Origin: Anderseniella sp039978075
GTDB taxonomy: Bacteria; Pseudomonadota; Alphaproteobacteria; Rhizobiales; Aestuariivirgaceae
Direction: 5' to 3'
DNA: 64,000 bases
Assembly: GCA_039978075.1 (NCBI GenBank)
Contig: JBDWCA010000002.1
Coordinates: 1-64,000 of the forward strand
Both the position numbers and the translations under genes were made by a program. The notes below the pieces were generated by a model that was not told where the DNA came from, did not search any database, and saw nothing but the letters and a program-made list of their open reading frames with translations. Positions 51,559-61,116 of this stretch are shown here, piece by piece (the stretch's first letter is position 1; every line of letters starts with the position of its first letter).

Positions 51559-53238
51559 ATGGCATCGGTGAAATCAGATATCGAGATCGCCCGCGAAGCA
51601 ACCATGAAACCCATCATGGAAATTGGCGCCAAGATCGGCATCAGCGATCAGCATCTCATTCCTTACGGTCATACCAAGGCAAAGATTTCGGCAGACTTCA
51701 TCAAGTCTGTTCAGGGCAATGATGACGGCAATCTGATCCTGGTCACAGCCATCAACCCGACGCCTGCCGGGGAAGGCAAAACCACAACCACCGTTGGTCT
51801 CGGTGATGGCCTGAACGCCATCGGCAAGAAAGCCATGATCTGCATTCGCGAAGCCTCGCTCGGCCCTTGCTTCGGCATGAAGGGTGGTGCTGCCGGCGGC
51901 GGTTACGCGCAGGTGGTTCCCATGGAAGACATGAACCTGCACTTCACCGGTGATTTCCACGCCATTACCTCTGCCCACAACCTGCTGTCGGCCATGCTCG
52001 ACAATCACGTCTACTGGGGCAACAAGCTCGACATCGACGTTCGCCGGGTATCATGGCGCCGGGTCATGGACATGAACGATCGCGCGTTGCGCCAGATCGT
52101 GTGCAACCTGGGTGGCGTGGCCAATGGCTTTCCGCGCGAAGCCGGATTTGACATCACCGTTGCATCTGAAGTTATGGCAATCCTGTGCCTGGCAACCGAC
52201 ATTGAAGACCTGCAGCGCCGGCTCGGCGATATCATCGTTGCCTACAAGCGTGACCGGTCACCGGTCTACTGCCGTGACATCAAGGCAGATGGCGCCATGA
52301 CCGTTCTGCTGAAAGATGCAATCCAGCCAAACCTGGTACAGACCCTGGAGAACAATGCTGCCTTTGTGCACGGTGGCCCGTTCGCCAATATCGCCCACGG
52401 CTGCAATTCGGTGATGGCAACCACTACAGCTTTGAAGATCGCCGATTATGTGGTCACCGAAGCAGGCTTCGGCGCAGACCTTGGCGCGGAGAAATTCTTC
52501 GACATCAAGTGCCGCAAGGCCGGCCTGAAACCGAAAGCAGTTGTGATCGTGGCAACTGTTCGCGCCATGAAGATGAACGGTGGCGTTGCCAGAGCCGATC
52601 TCGGTACTGAAAACGTCGATGCCGTCAAGGCAGGCTGCGCCAACCTTGGCCGTCACATCGAAAACATCAAGAAGTTCGGTGTTCCCGCCGTTGTCGGCAT
52701 CAACCATTTCATCACAGACACCGATGCCGAAGTCGCCGCCCTGAGTGAGTTCGTAAAATCGCAGGGCGCCGAAGCGGTTTTGTGTAAGCACTGGGCGCAT
52801 GGTTCGGAAGGCACCAAGGACCTGGCCAACAAGGTTGTTGAAATGGTTGAAGGCGGCACTGCCGACTTCAAGCCGCTGTACGGCGATGACCTGAGCCTGT
52901 TCGAGAAGATGGAAGCCATCGCCAAGGGCATTTACCGCGCCGATGGCGTGGTTGCCGACGCCAAGATCATGAACCAGTTGAAGGCCTGGGAAGACCAGGG
53001 CTACGGCAAGTTGCCGGTGTGCATGGCCAAGACCCAGTATTCCTTCACCACGGATCCGAACATGCGTGGTGCGCCGACCGGGTTTACCCTGCCGGTGCGT
53101 GAAGTGCGGTTGTCCGCCGGTGCCGGTTTCGTGGTTGCCGTGTGCGGCGAGATCATGACCATGCCTGGCCTGCCGTCGGTACCGGCTGCAGAATCAATCA
53201 TGCTCAATGACGACGGGCAGATCGAAGGCCTGTTCTGA
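51559..53238 (+). CDS. fhs: formate-tetrahydrofolate ligase
   Basis: A 559-residue enzyme coupling formate, THF and ATP to 10-formyl-THF; it can also run backward to release formate and ATP. The P-loop is PTPAGEGKTTTTVGL. MKGGAAGGGYAQVVPMEDMN and FTGDFHAITSAHNLL are family signatures, and the C-terminus has FVVAVCGEIMTMPGLP. ATG 51559 follows a perfect AGGAGG. It links the demethylase and formate dehydrogenase genes downstream into one C1 route. Confidence 0.97.
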   Translation: MASVKSDIEIAREATMKPIMEIGAKIGISDQHLIPYGHTKAKISADFIKSVQGNDDGNLILVTAINPTPAGEGKTTTTVGLGDGLNAIGKKAMICIREASLGPCFGMKGGAAGGGYAQVVPMEDMNLHFTGDFHAITSAHNLLSAMLDNHVYWGNKLDIDVRRVSWRRVMDMNDRALRQIVCNLGGVANGFPREAGFDITVASEVMAILCLATDIEDLQRRLGDIIVAYKRDRSPVYCRDIKADGAMTVLLKDAIQPNLVQTLENNAAFVHGGPFANIAHGCNSVMATTTALKIADYVVTEAGFGADLGAEKFFDIKCRKAGLKPKAVVIVATVRAMKMNGGVARADLGTENVDAVKAGCANLGRHIENIKKFGVPAVVGINHFITDTDAEVAALSEFVKSQGAEAVLCKHWAHGSEGTKDLANKVVEMVEGGTADFKPLYGDDLSLFEKMEAIAKGIYRADGVVADAKIMNQLKAWEDQGYGKLPVCMAKTQYSFTTDPNMRGAPTGFTLPVREVRLSAGAGFVVAVCGEIMTMPGLPSVPAAESIMLNDDGQIEGLF

Positions 53239-53270
53239 TCGGCAGCATCACTGATGCATTTGACAAATTG

Positions 53271-53304
53271 AAGGGCGCGAAAGGGTAAATCCTTCCGCGC
53301 CCTT
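53271..53304. terminator. terminator of fhs
   Basis: AAGGGCGCG (53271-53279) plus AAGG pairs with CCTT plus CGCGCCCTT (53296-53304), loop GTAAAT. It is followed by CCCTTATTC and sits between converging genes, so it can act for both. Confidence 0.7.
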
Positions 53305-53325
53305 CCCTTATTCGGACGATACGTC

Positions 53326-53850
53326 TCAGGCCGCCAGCGTACCGCGCACCGGGTAATCGTTCTCGAGCACATACTTCAGAACACCGGCAAGTTCCGCCGC
53401 CTTGGCCCGGCCAAATGGCGCGGTCTGAACCGACCAGTGATACAGGGTTCCGTCCGGGCGCACGATCGCCATGCCGGGTTCGGAAAACACATCCGGCTCG
53501 CCATCCCTGATCGATGATGACATAAACAGCCCCCAGGTCTTGACCTGATCCCTTGTCAGACCGTAGCCCAGTTTCAGTCCGGAAATATCCCAGTCACGTG
53601 CGGTTTGTTCCGCCAGCTCCTGTGTGTTCATGCTGAGCGCAACGACATCAATGCCGAGAGCGGCAAAGTCATGCAGCCTGGCGCGAAAGTCGGTCAGCTG
53701 GCCCTTGCAGATCGGGCAGTGCAGGCCACGGTAAAAAATGACAATGGTAAAATTTTCCGGCGCATCGGCGTTGAGGGTGAACTCACCACCACCCGTCAAT
53801 GACACGGTCAGGGCTGGTACGGGTTGTCCGGGAACCAGTGTCGAGTGCAT
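53326..53850 (-). CDS. peroxiredoxin-like AhpC/TSA family protein
   Basis: A 174-residue thioredoxin-fold protein of the redoxin/AhpC-TSA type. The active motif is YRGLHCPICKGQL with Cys45 and Cys48, a CxxC arrangement rather than the single peroxidatic cysteine of typical 2-Cys enzymes. VVALSMNTQELAEQTARDW and GLTRDQVKTWGLFMSSS follow. It probably reduces hydroperoxides or disulfides in the cytosol. It is convergent with fhs. Confidence 0.88.
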   Translation of the reverse strand: MHSTLVPGQPVPALTVSLTGGGEFTLNADAPENFTIVIFYRGLHCPICKGQLTDFRARLHDFAALGIDVVALSMNTQELAEQTARDWDISGLKLGYGLTRDQVKTWGLFMSSSIRDGEPDVFSEPGMAIVRPDGTLYHWSVQTAPFGRAKAAELAGVLKYVLENDYPVRGTLAA

Positions 53851-53876
53851 GAAATTGTCTCCAGTTGAAAGATAAA

Positions 53877-53908
53877 GGGGCAGTGCCCGTATAACTGGAC
53901 ACTGCCCC
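53877..53908 (-). terminator. terminator of the dimethylglycine/sarcosine dehydrogenase gene
   Basis: GGGGCAGTG and CACTGCCCC form a perfect 9-bp stem with a 14-base loop. On the minus strand it is followed by TTTATCTTTC, 40 bases after the stop at 53948. Confidence 0.7.
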
Positions 53909-53947
53909 CAAATGGATCAACTCACAAGGGTGTGAGACGCCTGGCGG

Positions 53948-56461
53948 TTATGCCCGCAAGCGTTCGTTGTCGGCATCAAACGGGCTTTCTGCAATGACCG
54001 TTGCCTGAAACAGCTCACCGAGGATTTTCACCTGCAGCCTGGTCCCTTCCGCAGCATGTGCCGGCTTGACCATGGCCAGTGCCAGGGATTTGCCGACCCG
54101 CCAGCCATAAGAGCCTGTGGTCACCCGGCCAACCAGTGCGCCTGATGCATCATAGACCGCTTCGGAACCGCGCGCGTCACAGTCCTTGATATCCTGCACA
54201 TCCAGCGTGACATAGGTCCATTCATCCCCGGCGGCATGGCGTTTGACGAGTTCGTCACGGCCAATGAAGTCGCCCTTGTTGGGATGCACGAACCGGTCAA
54301 GCCCGGATTCATAGGCCGAATACTCAACCGACAGTTCGCGGCCGACCAGTCGGTAGGATTTTTCCACCGCCATCGTGCCCATGGCCCGGATCCCGAACGG
54401 CTTGATGCCAAACTCTTCACCGGCTTCCATGACCAGGTCAAAGATCAGGTTCTGCATCTCGATCGGATGATGCAGTTCCCAGCCAAGCTCGCCGACGAAA
54501 TTCACCCGCAGGGCATGCGCCTGGGCAATGCCGACATTGATGAACTTGCCGGTCAGCCATTTGAAACTGTCATTTGACAGGTCGGTGTCGGTCAGCTTCT
54601 GCAGCACGTCGCGGGATTTCGGTCCGGCCAGAACCAGGACACCCATCTGAGTGGTGATTTTCTGCAGCTCGACACCTGTGTCCGGTTTCAGCTTGGTCAG
54701 GTAGTCCCAGTCATGGCGCTCATAGGCACCGGGACCGACCAGATAGAAATCGTTTTCAGCGCGCTTGTAGACCGTGAACTCGGACCGCACGCCGCCCAGC
54801 TTGGTGAGCAGGTGACACAGGCCAACACGGCCGATTGTCTTCGGAATCCGGTTGGCCAGTATCGAGTCCAGCCATTCGGCTGCGTTTGGTCCCGTCACCT
54901 CATACTTGGCAAAGGCCGACATATCCAGAAGGCCACAGTTCTCGGTAACATTCTTCACTTCATTACCGACATGCTCAAAATAGTTGGAGCGGCGGAACGA
55001 CCACAGTTCCTTGACCTTTTCACCGGGCCCGGCCGGCGCATGATTGTCTTTGGCAATCACATCAGGACGCACGATTTCATCAGGCTCGAAACCATAATCG
55101 GTGCTTGGTGCAAACCAGTTCGGACGTTCCCAGCCATAAACGGAACCGAACACCGCGCCGAGCGCCTTCATCCGGTCATAGCACGGCGATGTCTTGAGCG
55201 GCCGCGCGTCCCAGCGTTCTTCGTCGGGATAGTGCGGTGTGAACACATTGCGGTAGGCTTCTTCGTTCTTGCGCTTGAGGTAACCGCGCGATGCGTACGG
55301 GCCAAACCGGCGCGGGTCCACGCCCAGCATGTCGATCGAGCTTTCACCTTCCACAATCCATTCTGCCAGTTGCCAGCCGGCACCACCGGCTGCGGTAACA
55401 CCAAACGAATGGCCTTCATTGAGCCACAGGTTCTTTTTGCCCCAGGCCGGCCCGATGATCGGAGAGCCGTCGGGCGTATAGCAGATCGCGCCATTGTAGA
55501 CTTTCTTGATTCCGACTTCGCCAAAGGCCGGAACCCGATGAAAAGTGCTTTCGATGTGCGGCGCAATCCGGTCCAGGTCTTCCTGGAAGAGCTCGTATTC
55601 AGCGTCTTCATCCGGACCGTCCACATAGCAGACCGGCGCACCGGCTTCATAGGGACCAAGGATAAGGCCGCCTGCCTCCTCGCGCATGTACCAGGCAGAA
55701 TCCGCGTCCCGCAGCACGCCCATTTCAGGCAGGCCGTCTGCGTGGCGCTGTTTGATCTCCGGATGGGCTTCGGTGACGATGTACTGGTGCTCAACCGGGA
55801 TGACGGGAATGTCCAGACCCAGCATGTCGCCGGTCTGACGCACGAAATTGCCGGTTGCCGTGACCAGATGCTCGCAGGTGATGTCGCCCTTGTTTGTTTT
55901 CACCAGCCACTCGTCATTGGCCTTTTGCTCGATGGCAATCACCCGGGTGTTGCGATAAATCTCCGCGCCCTTGTCACGCGCGCCCTTGGCCATGGCCTGG
56001 GTCAGGTCGGCAGGCTGCACATAACCGTCGGTCGGGTGCTGGATAGCACCAATCAAACCATCGGTGTTGCACATCGGCCAGATTTCCTTGACCTGCTCCG
56101 GGGTCAGCAGATTGACGTGAATACCGATGGTCTCAGCCACACCGGCGTAATACATGAACTCGTCCCAGCGGTCCTGGGTCTGGGCCAACCGGATATTCGA
56201 CACCTGGCGCAGGCCGACATGCTGGCCGGTTTCTTCCTCAAGCTTTGAATACAGGTCAAGCGAGTACTGGTGCACCTTGCCGACCGAATAGGACATGTTG
56301 AACAGTGGCAACAACCCGGCAGCATGCCACGTCGAACCGGACGTCAGTTCGTTGCGCTCGACCAGCACAACATCCGACCAGCCCTTTTTCGTCAGCGCGT
56401 AAAGTGTGCCGACACCAACAACACCACCCCCAATAACAACAACACGTGCATGCGACTTCAT
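53948..56461 (-). CDS. FAD-dependent dimethylglycine/sarcosine dehydrogenase family protein (GcvT fusion)
   Basis: An 837-residue two-part enzyme. The N-terminal DAO-type FAD domain (about 1-400) has VVVIGGGVVGVGTLYAL and the flavin-linking histidine in GSTWHAAGLLP. The C-terminal GcvT-like folate domain (about 430-835) has EVTGPNAAEWLDSILANR, GELGWELHHP and a late RVTTGSYGWRVGKSLALAMV. It oxidises an N-methyl group (dimethylglycine or sarcosine most likely) and hands the C1 unit to THF; electrons probably go to ETF. The exact substrate cannot be read, and DMSP-demethylase-like relatives exist. fhs lies close by. Confidence 0.88.
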   Translation of the reverse strand: MKSHARVVVIGGGVVGVGTLYALTKKGWSDVVLVERNELTSGSTWHAAGLLPLFNMSYSVGKVHQYSLDLYSKLEEETGQHVGLRQVSNIRLAQTQDRWDEFMYYAGVAETIGIHVNLLTPEQVKEIWPMCNTDGLIGAIQHPTDGYVQPADLTQAMAKGARDKGAEIYRNTRVIAIEQKANDEWLVKTNKGDITCEHLVTATGNFVRQTGDMLGLDIPVIPVEHQYIVTEAHPEIKQRHADGLPEMGVLRDADSAWYMREEAGGLILGPYEAGAPVCYVDGPDEDAEYELFQEDLDRIAPHIESTFHRVPAFGEVGIKKVYNGAICYTPDGSPIIGPAWGKKNLWLNEGHSFGVTAAGGAGWQLAEWIVEGESSIDMLGVDPRRFGPYASRGYLKRKNEEAYRNVFTPHYPDEERWDARPLKTSPCYDRMKALGAVFGSVYGWERPNWFAPSTDYGFEPDEIVRPDVIAKDNHAPAGPGEKVKELWSFRRSNYFEHVGNEVKNVTENCGLLDMSAFAKYEVTGPNAAEWLDSILANRIPKTIGRVGLCHLLTKLGGVRSEFTVYKRAENDFYLVGPGAYERHDWDYLTKLKPDTGVELQKITTQMGVLVLAGPKSRDVLQKLTDTDLSNDSFKWLTGKFINVGIAQAHALRVNFVGELGWELHHPIEMQNLIFDLVMEAGEEFGIKPFGIRAMGTMAVEKSYRLVGRELSVEYSAYESGLDRFVHPNKGDFIGRDELVKRHAAGDEWTYVTLDVQDIKDCDARGSEAVYDASGALVGRVTTGSYGWRVGKSLALAMVKPAHAAEGTRLQVKILGELFQATVIAESPFDADNERLRA

Positions 56462-56577
56462 AATCCAACCCTCCGGGCTCAGAGCAACACTTCATGATCC
56501 AAACCATAGTGAAAACAACTCAACACGTGTGAAGTCAAACGACCGGGCAGCGCAGAATTACGACACATGAGGGTGTC

Positions 56578-57186
56578 TCAGACAGTCACGCCTAGCGAGC
56601 ACAGATCGCGTCTCAACCGATCCGGATTGAAGAACTGAACGGAATGCCAGCCCACATTGCGTGCTGCGGTGACATTTGCAGCCACATCGTCAATGAACAA
56701 GGTCGCTTCAGGAACAAGGTCATAGCCCGCAGCGTGATGTGTGAAAATTTCGACCTCCGGCTTCAACAGGCCAACCCGGCCGGAAACCGTCATACCCCGA
56801 AATAAACTGAAAAAATCGAACCGCTGCGAGGCTTCATCAAACGTCTCGCCATTGAAATTCGTCAGGGCCGTTACATCGAGACCATTACCCGACAGTGTTT
56901 CAAGCATGCCGACACTGTCTGCTATCGGGCCCGGCACCATGTCATGCCAGCGCTCGCGAAATGCACGGATCAGCGTTTCCCGATCAGGGTATCGTGCAAT
57001 CAGCTCAGCTTCGCCCGGTGCCCATGCGTGAACCCGATCCTGGGCGATTATCCAGTCGCGCGAGCAGACATCACGCAAGAATGCATGTCGCTCAATCTGA
57101 TCCGGTATCAGATCCAGATAGGCCAGTTCCGGCTCAAAATTCAAAAGCACATTGCCAAGATCAAAAACAATATGCCGGATTGTCAT
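56578..57186 (-). CDS. HAD family hydrolase
   Basis: A 202-residue HAD-IA (YihX-like) phosphatase. Motif I is VFDLGNVLLNF, with the nucleophile aspartate but Gly in place of the second Asp, as usual for this branch. Motif II is ALTNFNGETF, motif III KPEVEIF and motif IV FIDDVAANVTAA. The ATG at 57186 shares its first base with the moeA stop (TGATG), so the long open frame upstream is not used. It is the last gene of the molybdenum-cofactor operon; its substrate is unknown. Confidence 0.9.
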   Translation of the reverse strand: MTIRHIVFDLGNVLLNFEPELAYLDLIPDQIERHAFLRDVCSRDWIIAQDRVHAWAPGEAELIARYPDRETLIRAFRERWHDMVPGPIADSVGMLETLSGNGLDVTALTNFNGETFDEASQRFDFFSLFRGMTVSGRVGLLKPEVEIFTHHAAGYDLVPEATLFIDDVAANVTAARNVGWHSVQFFNPDRLRRDLCSLGVTV

Positions 57187-58448
57187 CAGCCAATACCAAA
57201 TTCGCTGAACGGAATAAATCCGAGCAGGTCGCCCTGCAACACCGATGATGCCTCTTCCGGTACTTCGATAAGCCCGGTTGCCTGCCGCAACCCGGATATC
57301 AAGCCGGACCCGTCGCGCTGGAACTTCTTCAGAACGGGGCCCTCGGCAGTATTGTCTACCCAGCCGCGCCAGAACTCGCGCCGGTCGGTTTTTTTCTTGG
57401 CAATCGTAAACCCGGCCGGCAGCGGATAACGTTGCGGCTTTTGCCATACCGCCCCCTGCAGACGCGCAAACATCGGTTGCGCATACAGGAGAAAGGTCAC
57501 GAAGGCGGCTACCGGGTTACCAGGCAGACCGAAGAAAACCGTATCAGCGATCTGTCCCATTGCCAGCGGCCTGCCGGGTTTCACCGCCAGCTGCCAGGCA
57601 TGAAGTGTCCCCATCGATTGGATGGTCTCGACAATAAAGTCCGCTTCGCCACGGCTCGCACCGCCTGTCGTGAGAATAACATCACACTCATGTGCTGCGC
57701 TGCGCACCACCCGCTCAACCCGCACCCGGTCATCGGGTATCACGCCATAGTCCACCGGTTCGGCTCCGACCGTATTCAGCAACCCGCGCAACAAGTGATG
57801 ATTGCTGTCATAAACCTGACCGTCGCCGAGCAGAATGCCGGGCCGGACAATCTCGTCTCCGGTTGAAATCAGCCCCACCTTCAGGTGGGCAAACGCCTTG
57901 ATGCGGCCGGCCCCGCCGGATGCAATTGCCGCCACATCCTGCGGCCGCAGGCGCTGGCCGGACTGCAACATGACCTCGCCTTGCCTGACATCTTCACCGG
58001 CAAGGCGTGTATTGGCACCGGCCTTCAGCCCGTTCGGAACGACAAGCTTTGTCCCGTCAACACTGGCGTCCTCCTGCATCAGGCAGGTATCGGCCCCTTT
58101 CGGCATCACGGCACCGGTAAAAATACGGGCCGCCTCGCCCTTCTTCAGGGCACGTTGCGGCGCATGGCCTGCGGCAATGCGCATAACGACATTGAGCTGT
58201 GTATCACCGTCTGCTTGCAACGACTGGCCTGCAAAGGCATAGCCATCCACCGCAGCATTGTTGAAGGCAGGAATGTCTTGGGGAGCCGCATACTGTTCAG
58301 CCAGCACACGACCGTGCGCCTTCGACAGCGCGATTTCCTCCACATCTGCAACTGGCGCCATCCGCTCCAGAATGAGTGCAACCGCATCATCATGACGCAT
58401 CCGGTCCTTGTCGTGCAGAAAACAGTCATCAAGCAATTTGCGGGACAT
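57186..58448 (-). CDS. moeA: molybdopterin molybdenumtransferase
   Basis: A 420-residue enzyme inserting molybdate into adenylated molybdopterin. Marks are IPAFNNAAVDGYAFAG, ARIFTGAVMPKGADTCLMQED, GLISTGDEIV, ILTTGGASRGEADF and FFGLPGNPVAAFVTFLLYAQP. The start at MSRKLLDDCFLHD (58448) lies four bases after the mobB stop; the frame extends back over mobB without support. It serves the formate dehydrogenase encoded upstream. Confidence 0.95.
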   Translation of the reverse strand: MSRKLLDDCFLHDKDRMRHDDAVALILERMAPVADVEEIALSKAHGRVLAEQYAAPQDIPAFNNAAVDGYAFAGQSLQADGDTQLNVVMRIAAGHAPQRALKKGEAARIFTGAVMPKGADTCLMQEDASVDGTKLVVPNGLKAGANTRLAGEDVRQGEVMLQSGQRLRPQDVAAIASGGAGRIKAFAHLKVGLISTGDEIVRPGILLGDGQVYDSNHHLLRGLLNTVGAEPVDYGVIPDDRVRVERVVRSAAHECDVILTTGGASRGEADFIVETIQSMGTLHAWQLAVKPGRPLAMGQIADTVFFGLPGNPVAAFVTFLLYAQPMFARLQGAVWQKPQRYPLPAGFTIAKKKTDRREFWRGWVDNTAEGPVLKKFQRDGSGLISGLRQATGLIEVPEEASSVLQGDLLGFIPFSEFGIG

Positions 58449-58452
58449 GAAT

Positions 58453-58965
58453 TCAAGGTACCTCGACCAGACCGGTACGCCCACAGATAAAATCAGCCAG
58501 CGCAAAAATATTGTCCCGGTCATAGACCGGAACCGGACAATCGGTAACCTCGCCATTGGCGGCGACGGCCACGATGGTCTCATCCTCGTCGCTCAAGTTT
58601 GGGTTGGTATTGTCGAGATTACGCACTTCGATCTTGTCGTGACCATCACGCTTGTAGCCTTCAACAATCACCAGATCGCACGGACCCAGCTTGGCCAGCA
58701 TCTCATCAAGCGTCGGCTCCGCATCATCGCGCAATTCCGATATCACCGCCCAGCGATGCCGGGACACAACGGCTACCTGCGCAGCACCTGCCGCACGGTG
58801 GCGAAAACTGTCACGGCCCTCATGGTCAATGTCGAAAGAATGGTGCGCATGCTTGATGGTCGATATCCGATAGCCACGGCCGGTAAGCTCGGTTACCAGC
58901 TTTTCAACCAGCGTGGTCTTGCCTGAATTCTTGAACCCGGCTACCCCGATGACGCGCTGTTTCAT
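58453..58965 (-). CDS. mobB: molybdopterin-guanine dinucleotide biosynthesis protein MobB
   Basis: A 170-residue GTP-binding accessory of Mo-bisMGD synthesis. The P-loop is GVAGFKNSGKTTLVEKL, followed by STIKHAHHSFDIDHEGRDSF and DLVIVEGYKRDGHDKIEV. It overlaps mobA by four bases (ATGA), so both are coupled. Confidence 0.95.
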   Translation of the reverse strand: MKQRVIGVAGFKNSGKTTLVEKLVTELTGRGYRISTIKHAHHSFDIDHEGRDSFRHRAAGAAQVAVVSRHRWAVISELRDDAEPTLDEMLAKLGPCDLVIVEGYKRDGHDKIEVRNLDNTNPNLSDEDETIVAVAANGEVTDCPVPVYDRDNIFALADFICGRTGLVEVP

Positions 58966-59579
58966 GCTGCCAGCCCTTTCGCAATGCGTTCAGCTTCCGG
59001 CACATCATCGGGCCGGTTTACATTGAAAAACGGATCAAACCCGCTGGCGGCAAACTCAACCGCGACCAGCTTGTGCCGCGCTGTCCACAGATCAACCTTG
59101 CGTATGTCCTCATCAACCAGGGCCGAACGCAGGTCATCCTTCAGGCGGATCGGCCACAGGCCGAAAACCGGATGATTGCGCCCGTCAGAAGCAGCACACG
59201 CCATATCGGCACCCTGGTCTTCGATTGCAGCCAGCAACCGGCTGACAAAGTCGGTCGGGAAGAACGGCGTATCCGTCGCCGCGGTCGCTACCCATTCGGC
59301 ATCGGGCGCATTTTCTGCAGCCCATGACAACCCGGCCAGCACGCCGGCCAGCGGACCCGCAAAACCATCGACCGTGTCCGGCATGACCGGCAGGCCATAA
59401 CCGGCAAACCGGTCAGGATCACCATTTGCGTTGAGCATGACAGTGCTGACCTGCGCACCGAACCGGTCAATGACGTGATCAAGCACCGGCCGACCGGCCA
59501 GTTCGATCAGGCCCTTGTCACCACCACCCATGCGCCTGGCAAGGCCACCGGCAAGTATGCAGCCAACCACGTTAGTCAC
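58962..59579 (-). CDS. mobA: molybdenum cofactor guanylyltransferase MobA
   Basis: A 205-residue nucleotidyltransferase adding GMP to molybdopterin. The signature is ILAGGLARRMGGGDKGLIEL. AATDTPFFPTDFVSRLL and FFNVNRPDDVPEAE are further family parts. A GTG start at 59579 overlaps fdhD by eight bases and puts the family N-terminus TNVVGCILAGG first; an ATG at 59615 is the alternative. The bis-MGD form it makes is required by FdsA. Confidence 0.93.
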   Translation of the reverse strand: MTNVVGCILAGGLARRMGGGDKGLIELAGRPVLDHVIDRFGAQVSTVMLNANGDPDRFAGYGLPVMPDTVDGFAGPLAGVLAGLSWAAENAPDAEWVATAATDTPFFPTDFVSRLLAAIEDQGADMACAASDGRNHPVFGLWPIRLKDDLRSALVDEDIRKVDLWTARHKLVAVEFAASGFDPFFNVNRPDDVPEAERIAKGLAA

Positions 59580-60462
59580 GATCCGCTCCCTTGCGCCGGT
59601 GCTTGCGGTCTTCATCCTCGATCTGGGACAGATCGGCATCAAACTCGATACGTTCCGCACCCGACAGGGCCAGGAACCGCTTGCCGCGCGCCCGGCCGAT
59701 GACCGTCATGCCCACCTGGCGGGCAAGGTCAACGCCCCATGCAGTAAAGCCTGAGCGCGATACCAGAATGGGAATGCGCATGGCCGCACACTTGAGGATC
59801 ATTTCAGATGTCAGCCGGCCGGTGGTATAGAACAGCTTGTCGTCCGGAGACACTTTGTGAAGGAACATCCATCCGGCAATCTTGTCGACGGCGTTGTGCC
59901 TGCCGACGTCCTCCAGATAGACCAGTGGCGTGTCACCCTTGCACAGTACGCAACCATGAATGGCACCCGCCTTGAGATAAAGCGACGGCGCAGTATTGAT
60001 CTTCTTCGTCAGCGTGTAGAGCCATGACGTCTTGATCCGGGCATCTTGAGACAACTCGACGGTTTCAAAATTCTCCATCATGTCGCCGAACACCGTGCCT
60101 TGCGCACAGCCAGACGTCCGGGTTTTCTTCTTCATCTTCTCTTCGAAATTGGTCTCGCGGACCGTACGCACCACGATCACTTCAAGATCGTCGTCATAAT
60201 CAATACCGGTGATCTCGTCATCCTGCTGCAGCATGCCCTGGTTGAGCAGGTAGCCGACCGCCAGCCAGTCAGGATGATCGCCAATGGTCATCGACGTGAC
60301 TATTTCCTGGGCATTGAGATAGATGGTCAGCGGGCGCTCATGCACCACATGCGTATCGGTTGGCGCACCGGTCTGGTCGATCCCGGTAACTGCCCGCGAC
60401 AGTTGCTCATCGTCCGGATCGGGCACGATGGCAAATTCCGATATGTCACGCGGCGTGTTCAT
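59572..60462 (-). CDS. fdhD: formate dehydrogenase accessory sulfurtransferase FdhD
   Basis: A 296-residue protein passing sulfur to the Mo cofactor of formate dehydrogenase. EDVGRHNAVDKIAGWMF, FYTTGRLTSEMILK and PILVSRSGFTAWGVDLAR are family motifs. In place of the CxxC loop of E. coli FdhD it has a single Cys119 in TSGCAQGTVFG, and a CVLC pair (Cys171/Cys174) near the His in AGAIHG. The start at 60462 overlaps the MOSC gene by four bases (ATGA). It is probably essential for FdsA activity. Confidence 0.94.
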   Translation of the reverse strand: MNTPRDISEFAIVPDPDDEQLSRAVTGIDQTGAPTDTHVVHERPLTIYLNAQEIVTSMTIGDHPDWLAVGYLLNQGMLQQDDEITGIDYDDDLEVIVVRTVRETNFEEKMKKKTRTSGCAQGTVFGDMMENFETVELSQDARIKTSWLYTLTKKINTAPSLYLKAGAIHGCVLCKGDTPLVYLEDVGRHNAVDKIAGWMFLHKVSPDDKLFYTTGRLTSEMILKCAAMRIPILVSRSGFTAWGVDLARQVGMTVIGRARGKRFLALSGAERIEFDADLSQIEDEDRKHRRKGADRD

Positions 60463-61040
60463 GCGTGGGCGTAAATCCGTTGCGGCGGCATGTGCAGCAC
60501 GATCTCGTCGCCTACCGCAATGCGCCCTTCGCGCTCGACCCACGCCACCAGTCCGCGCTTGTTGCGCGCCAGTTTCGGAAACGCCATGCCCTGGTCGGGA
60601 TGATGTTTTTCGATCACATCGCCAACATAGCGGCACGGCGCATTTTCACCGTCGACAATCAGCGTGGCGCCGGAAGCAAACATCATGCGTGTTGATGGCG
60701 GCAGAAATGTAAGGTCGGGAATGCCCGAGGTAACCAGGTTTGCGCCGACCCATTCCGGCTTCAGTTCCGGAATCCCGAGTAGGCCGGCAACTTCGCGCAA
60801 CTGCTCAACCGACAGAACCGACACCTGACGCGTATTCGCCACCGGCGTACCGCGCTTGTATTGCGCCAGCATGCGGCTGTCCGACTGATAGCCTCGTCCG
60901 GCATGACAGTCGCCGGCGATGCCGTCAAACACCAGGTCCATCCGGTTTACATGGGCTTTTTCCAGCCCCGTCTCGCGATCAGGACTGGACAGCAATGCGG
61001 TAACCCTGCCGACCAGTTTCGATTTCTCAAGTACTGCCAT
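60459..61040 (-). CDS. MOSC domain-containing protein
   Basis: A 193-residue protein of the MOSC (molybdenum cofactor sulfurase C-terminal) fold, often taken to carry or transfer sulfur or cofactor. Typical parts are DLVFDGIAGDCHAGRGYQSD with a conserved cysteine, VSVLSVEQLREVAGLLGI and GENAPCRYVGDVIEKHHPDQ. It lies between fdsA and fdhD, overlaps fdhD by four bases, and so may take part in cofactor delivery to formate dehydrogenase. The precise role is unknown. Confidence 0.9.
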   Translation of the reverse strand: MAVLEKSKLVGRVTALLSSPDRETGLEKAHVNRMDLVFDGIAGDCHAGRGYQSDSRMLAQYKRGTPVANTRQVSVLSVEQLREVAGLLGIPELKPEWVGANLVTSGIPDLTFLPPSTRMMFASGATLIVDGENAPCRYVGDVIEKHHPDQGMAFPKLARNKRGLVAWVEREGRIAVGDEIVLHMPPQRIYAHA

Positions 61041-61116
61041 GATACGCCCTTTTCAAATGCGGGCCTGTGTATAGCATCTTAGCGCGTCAACGAAACCGTC
61101 ATGCAGAGCATACCAG

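Noticed and set aside
54713..56248. 511-codon plus-strand frame antisense to the dimethylglycine dehydrogenase gene
   Set aside because: It is the complement of a strongly recognised enzyme, has no family character and no ribosome-binding site; long antisense frames are common in GC-rich codons.
57187..57447. Upstream extension of the HAD gene
   Set aside because: It lies inside moeA in another frame; the TGATG overlap at 57184-57188 gives the natural start.
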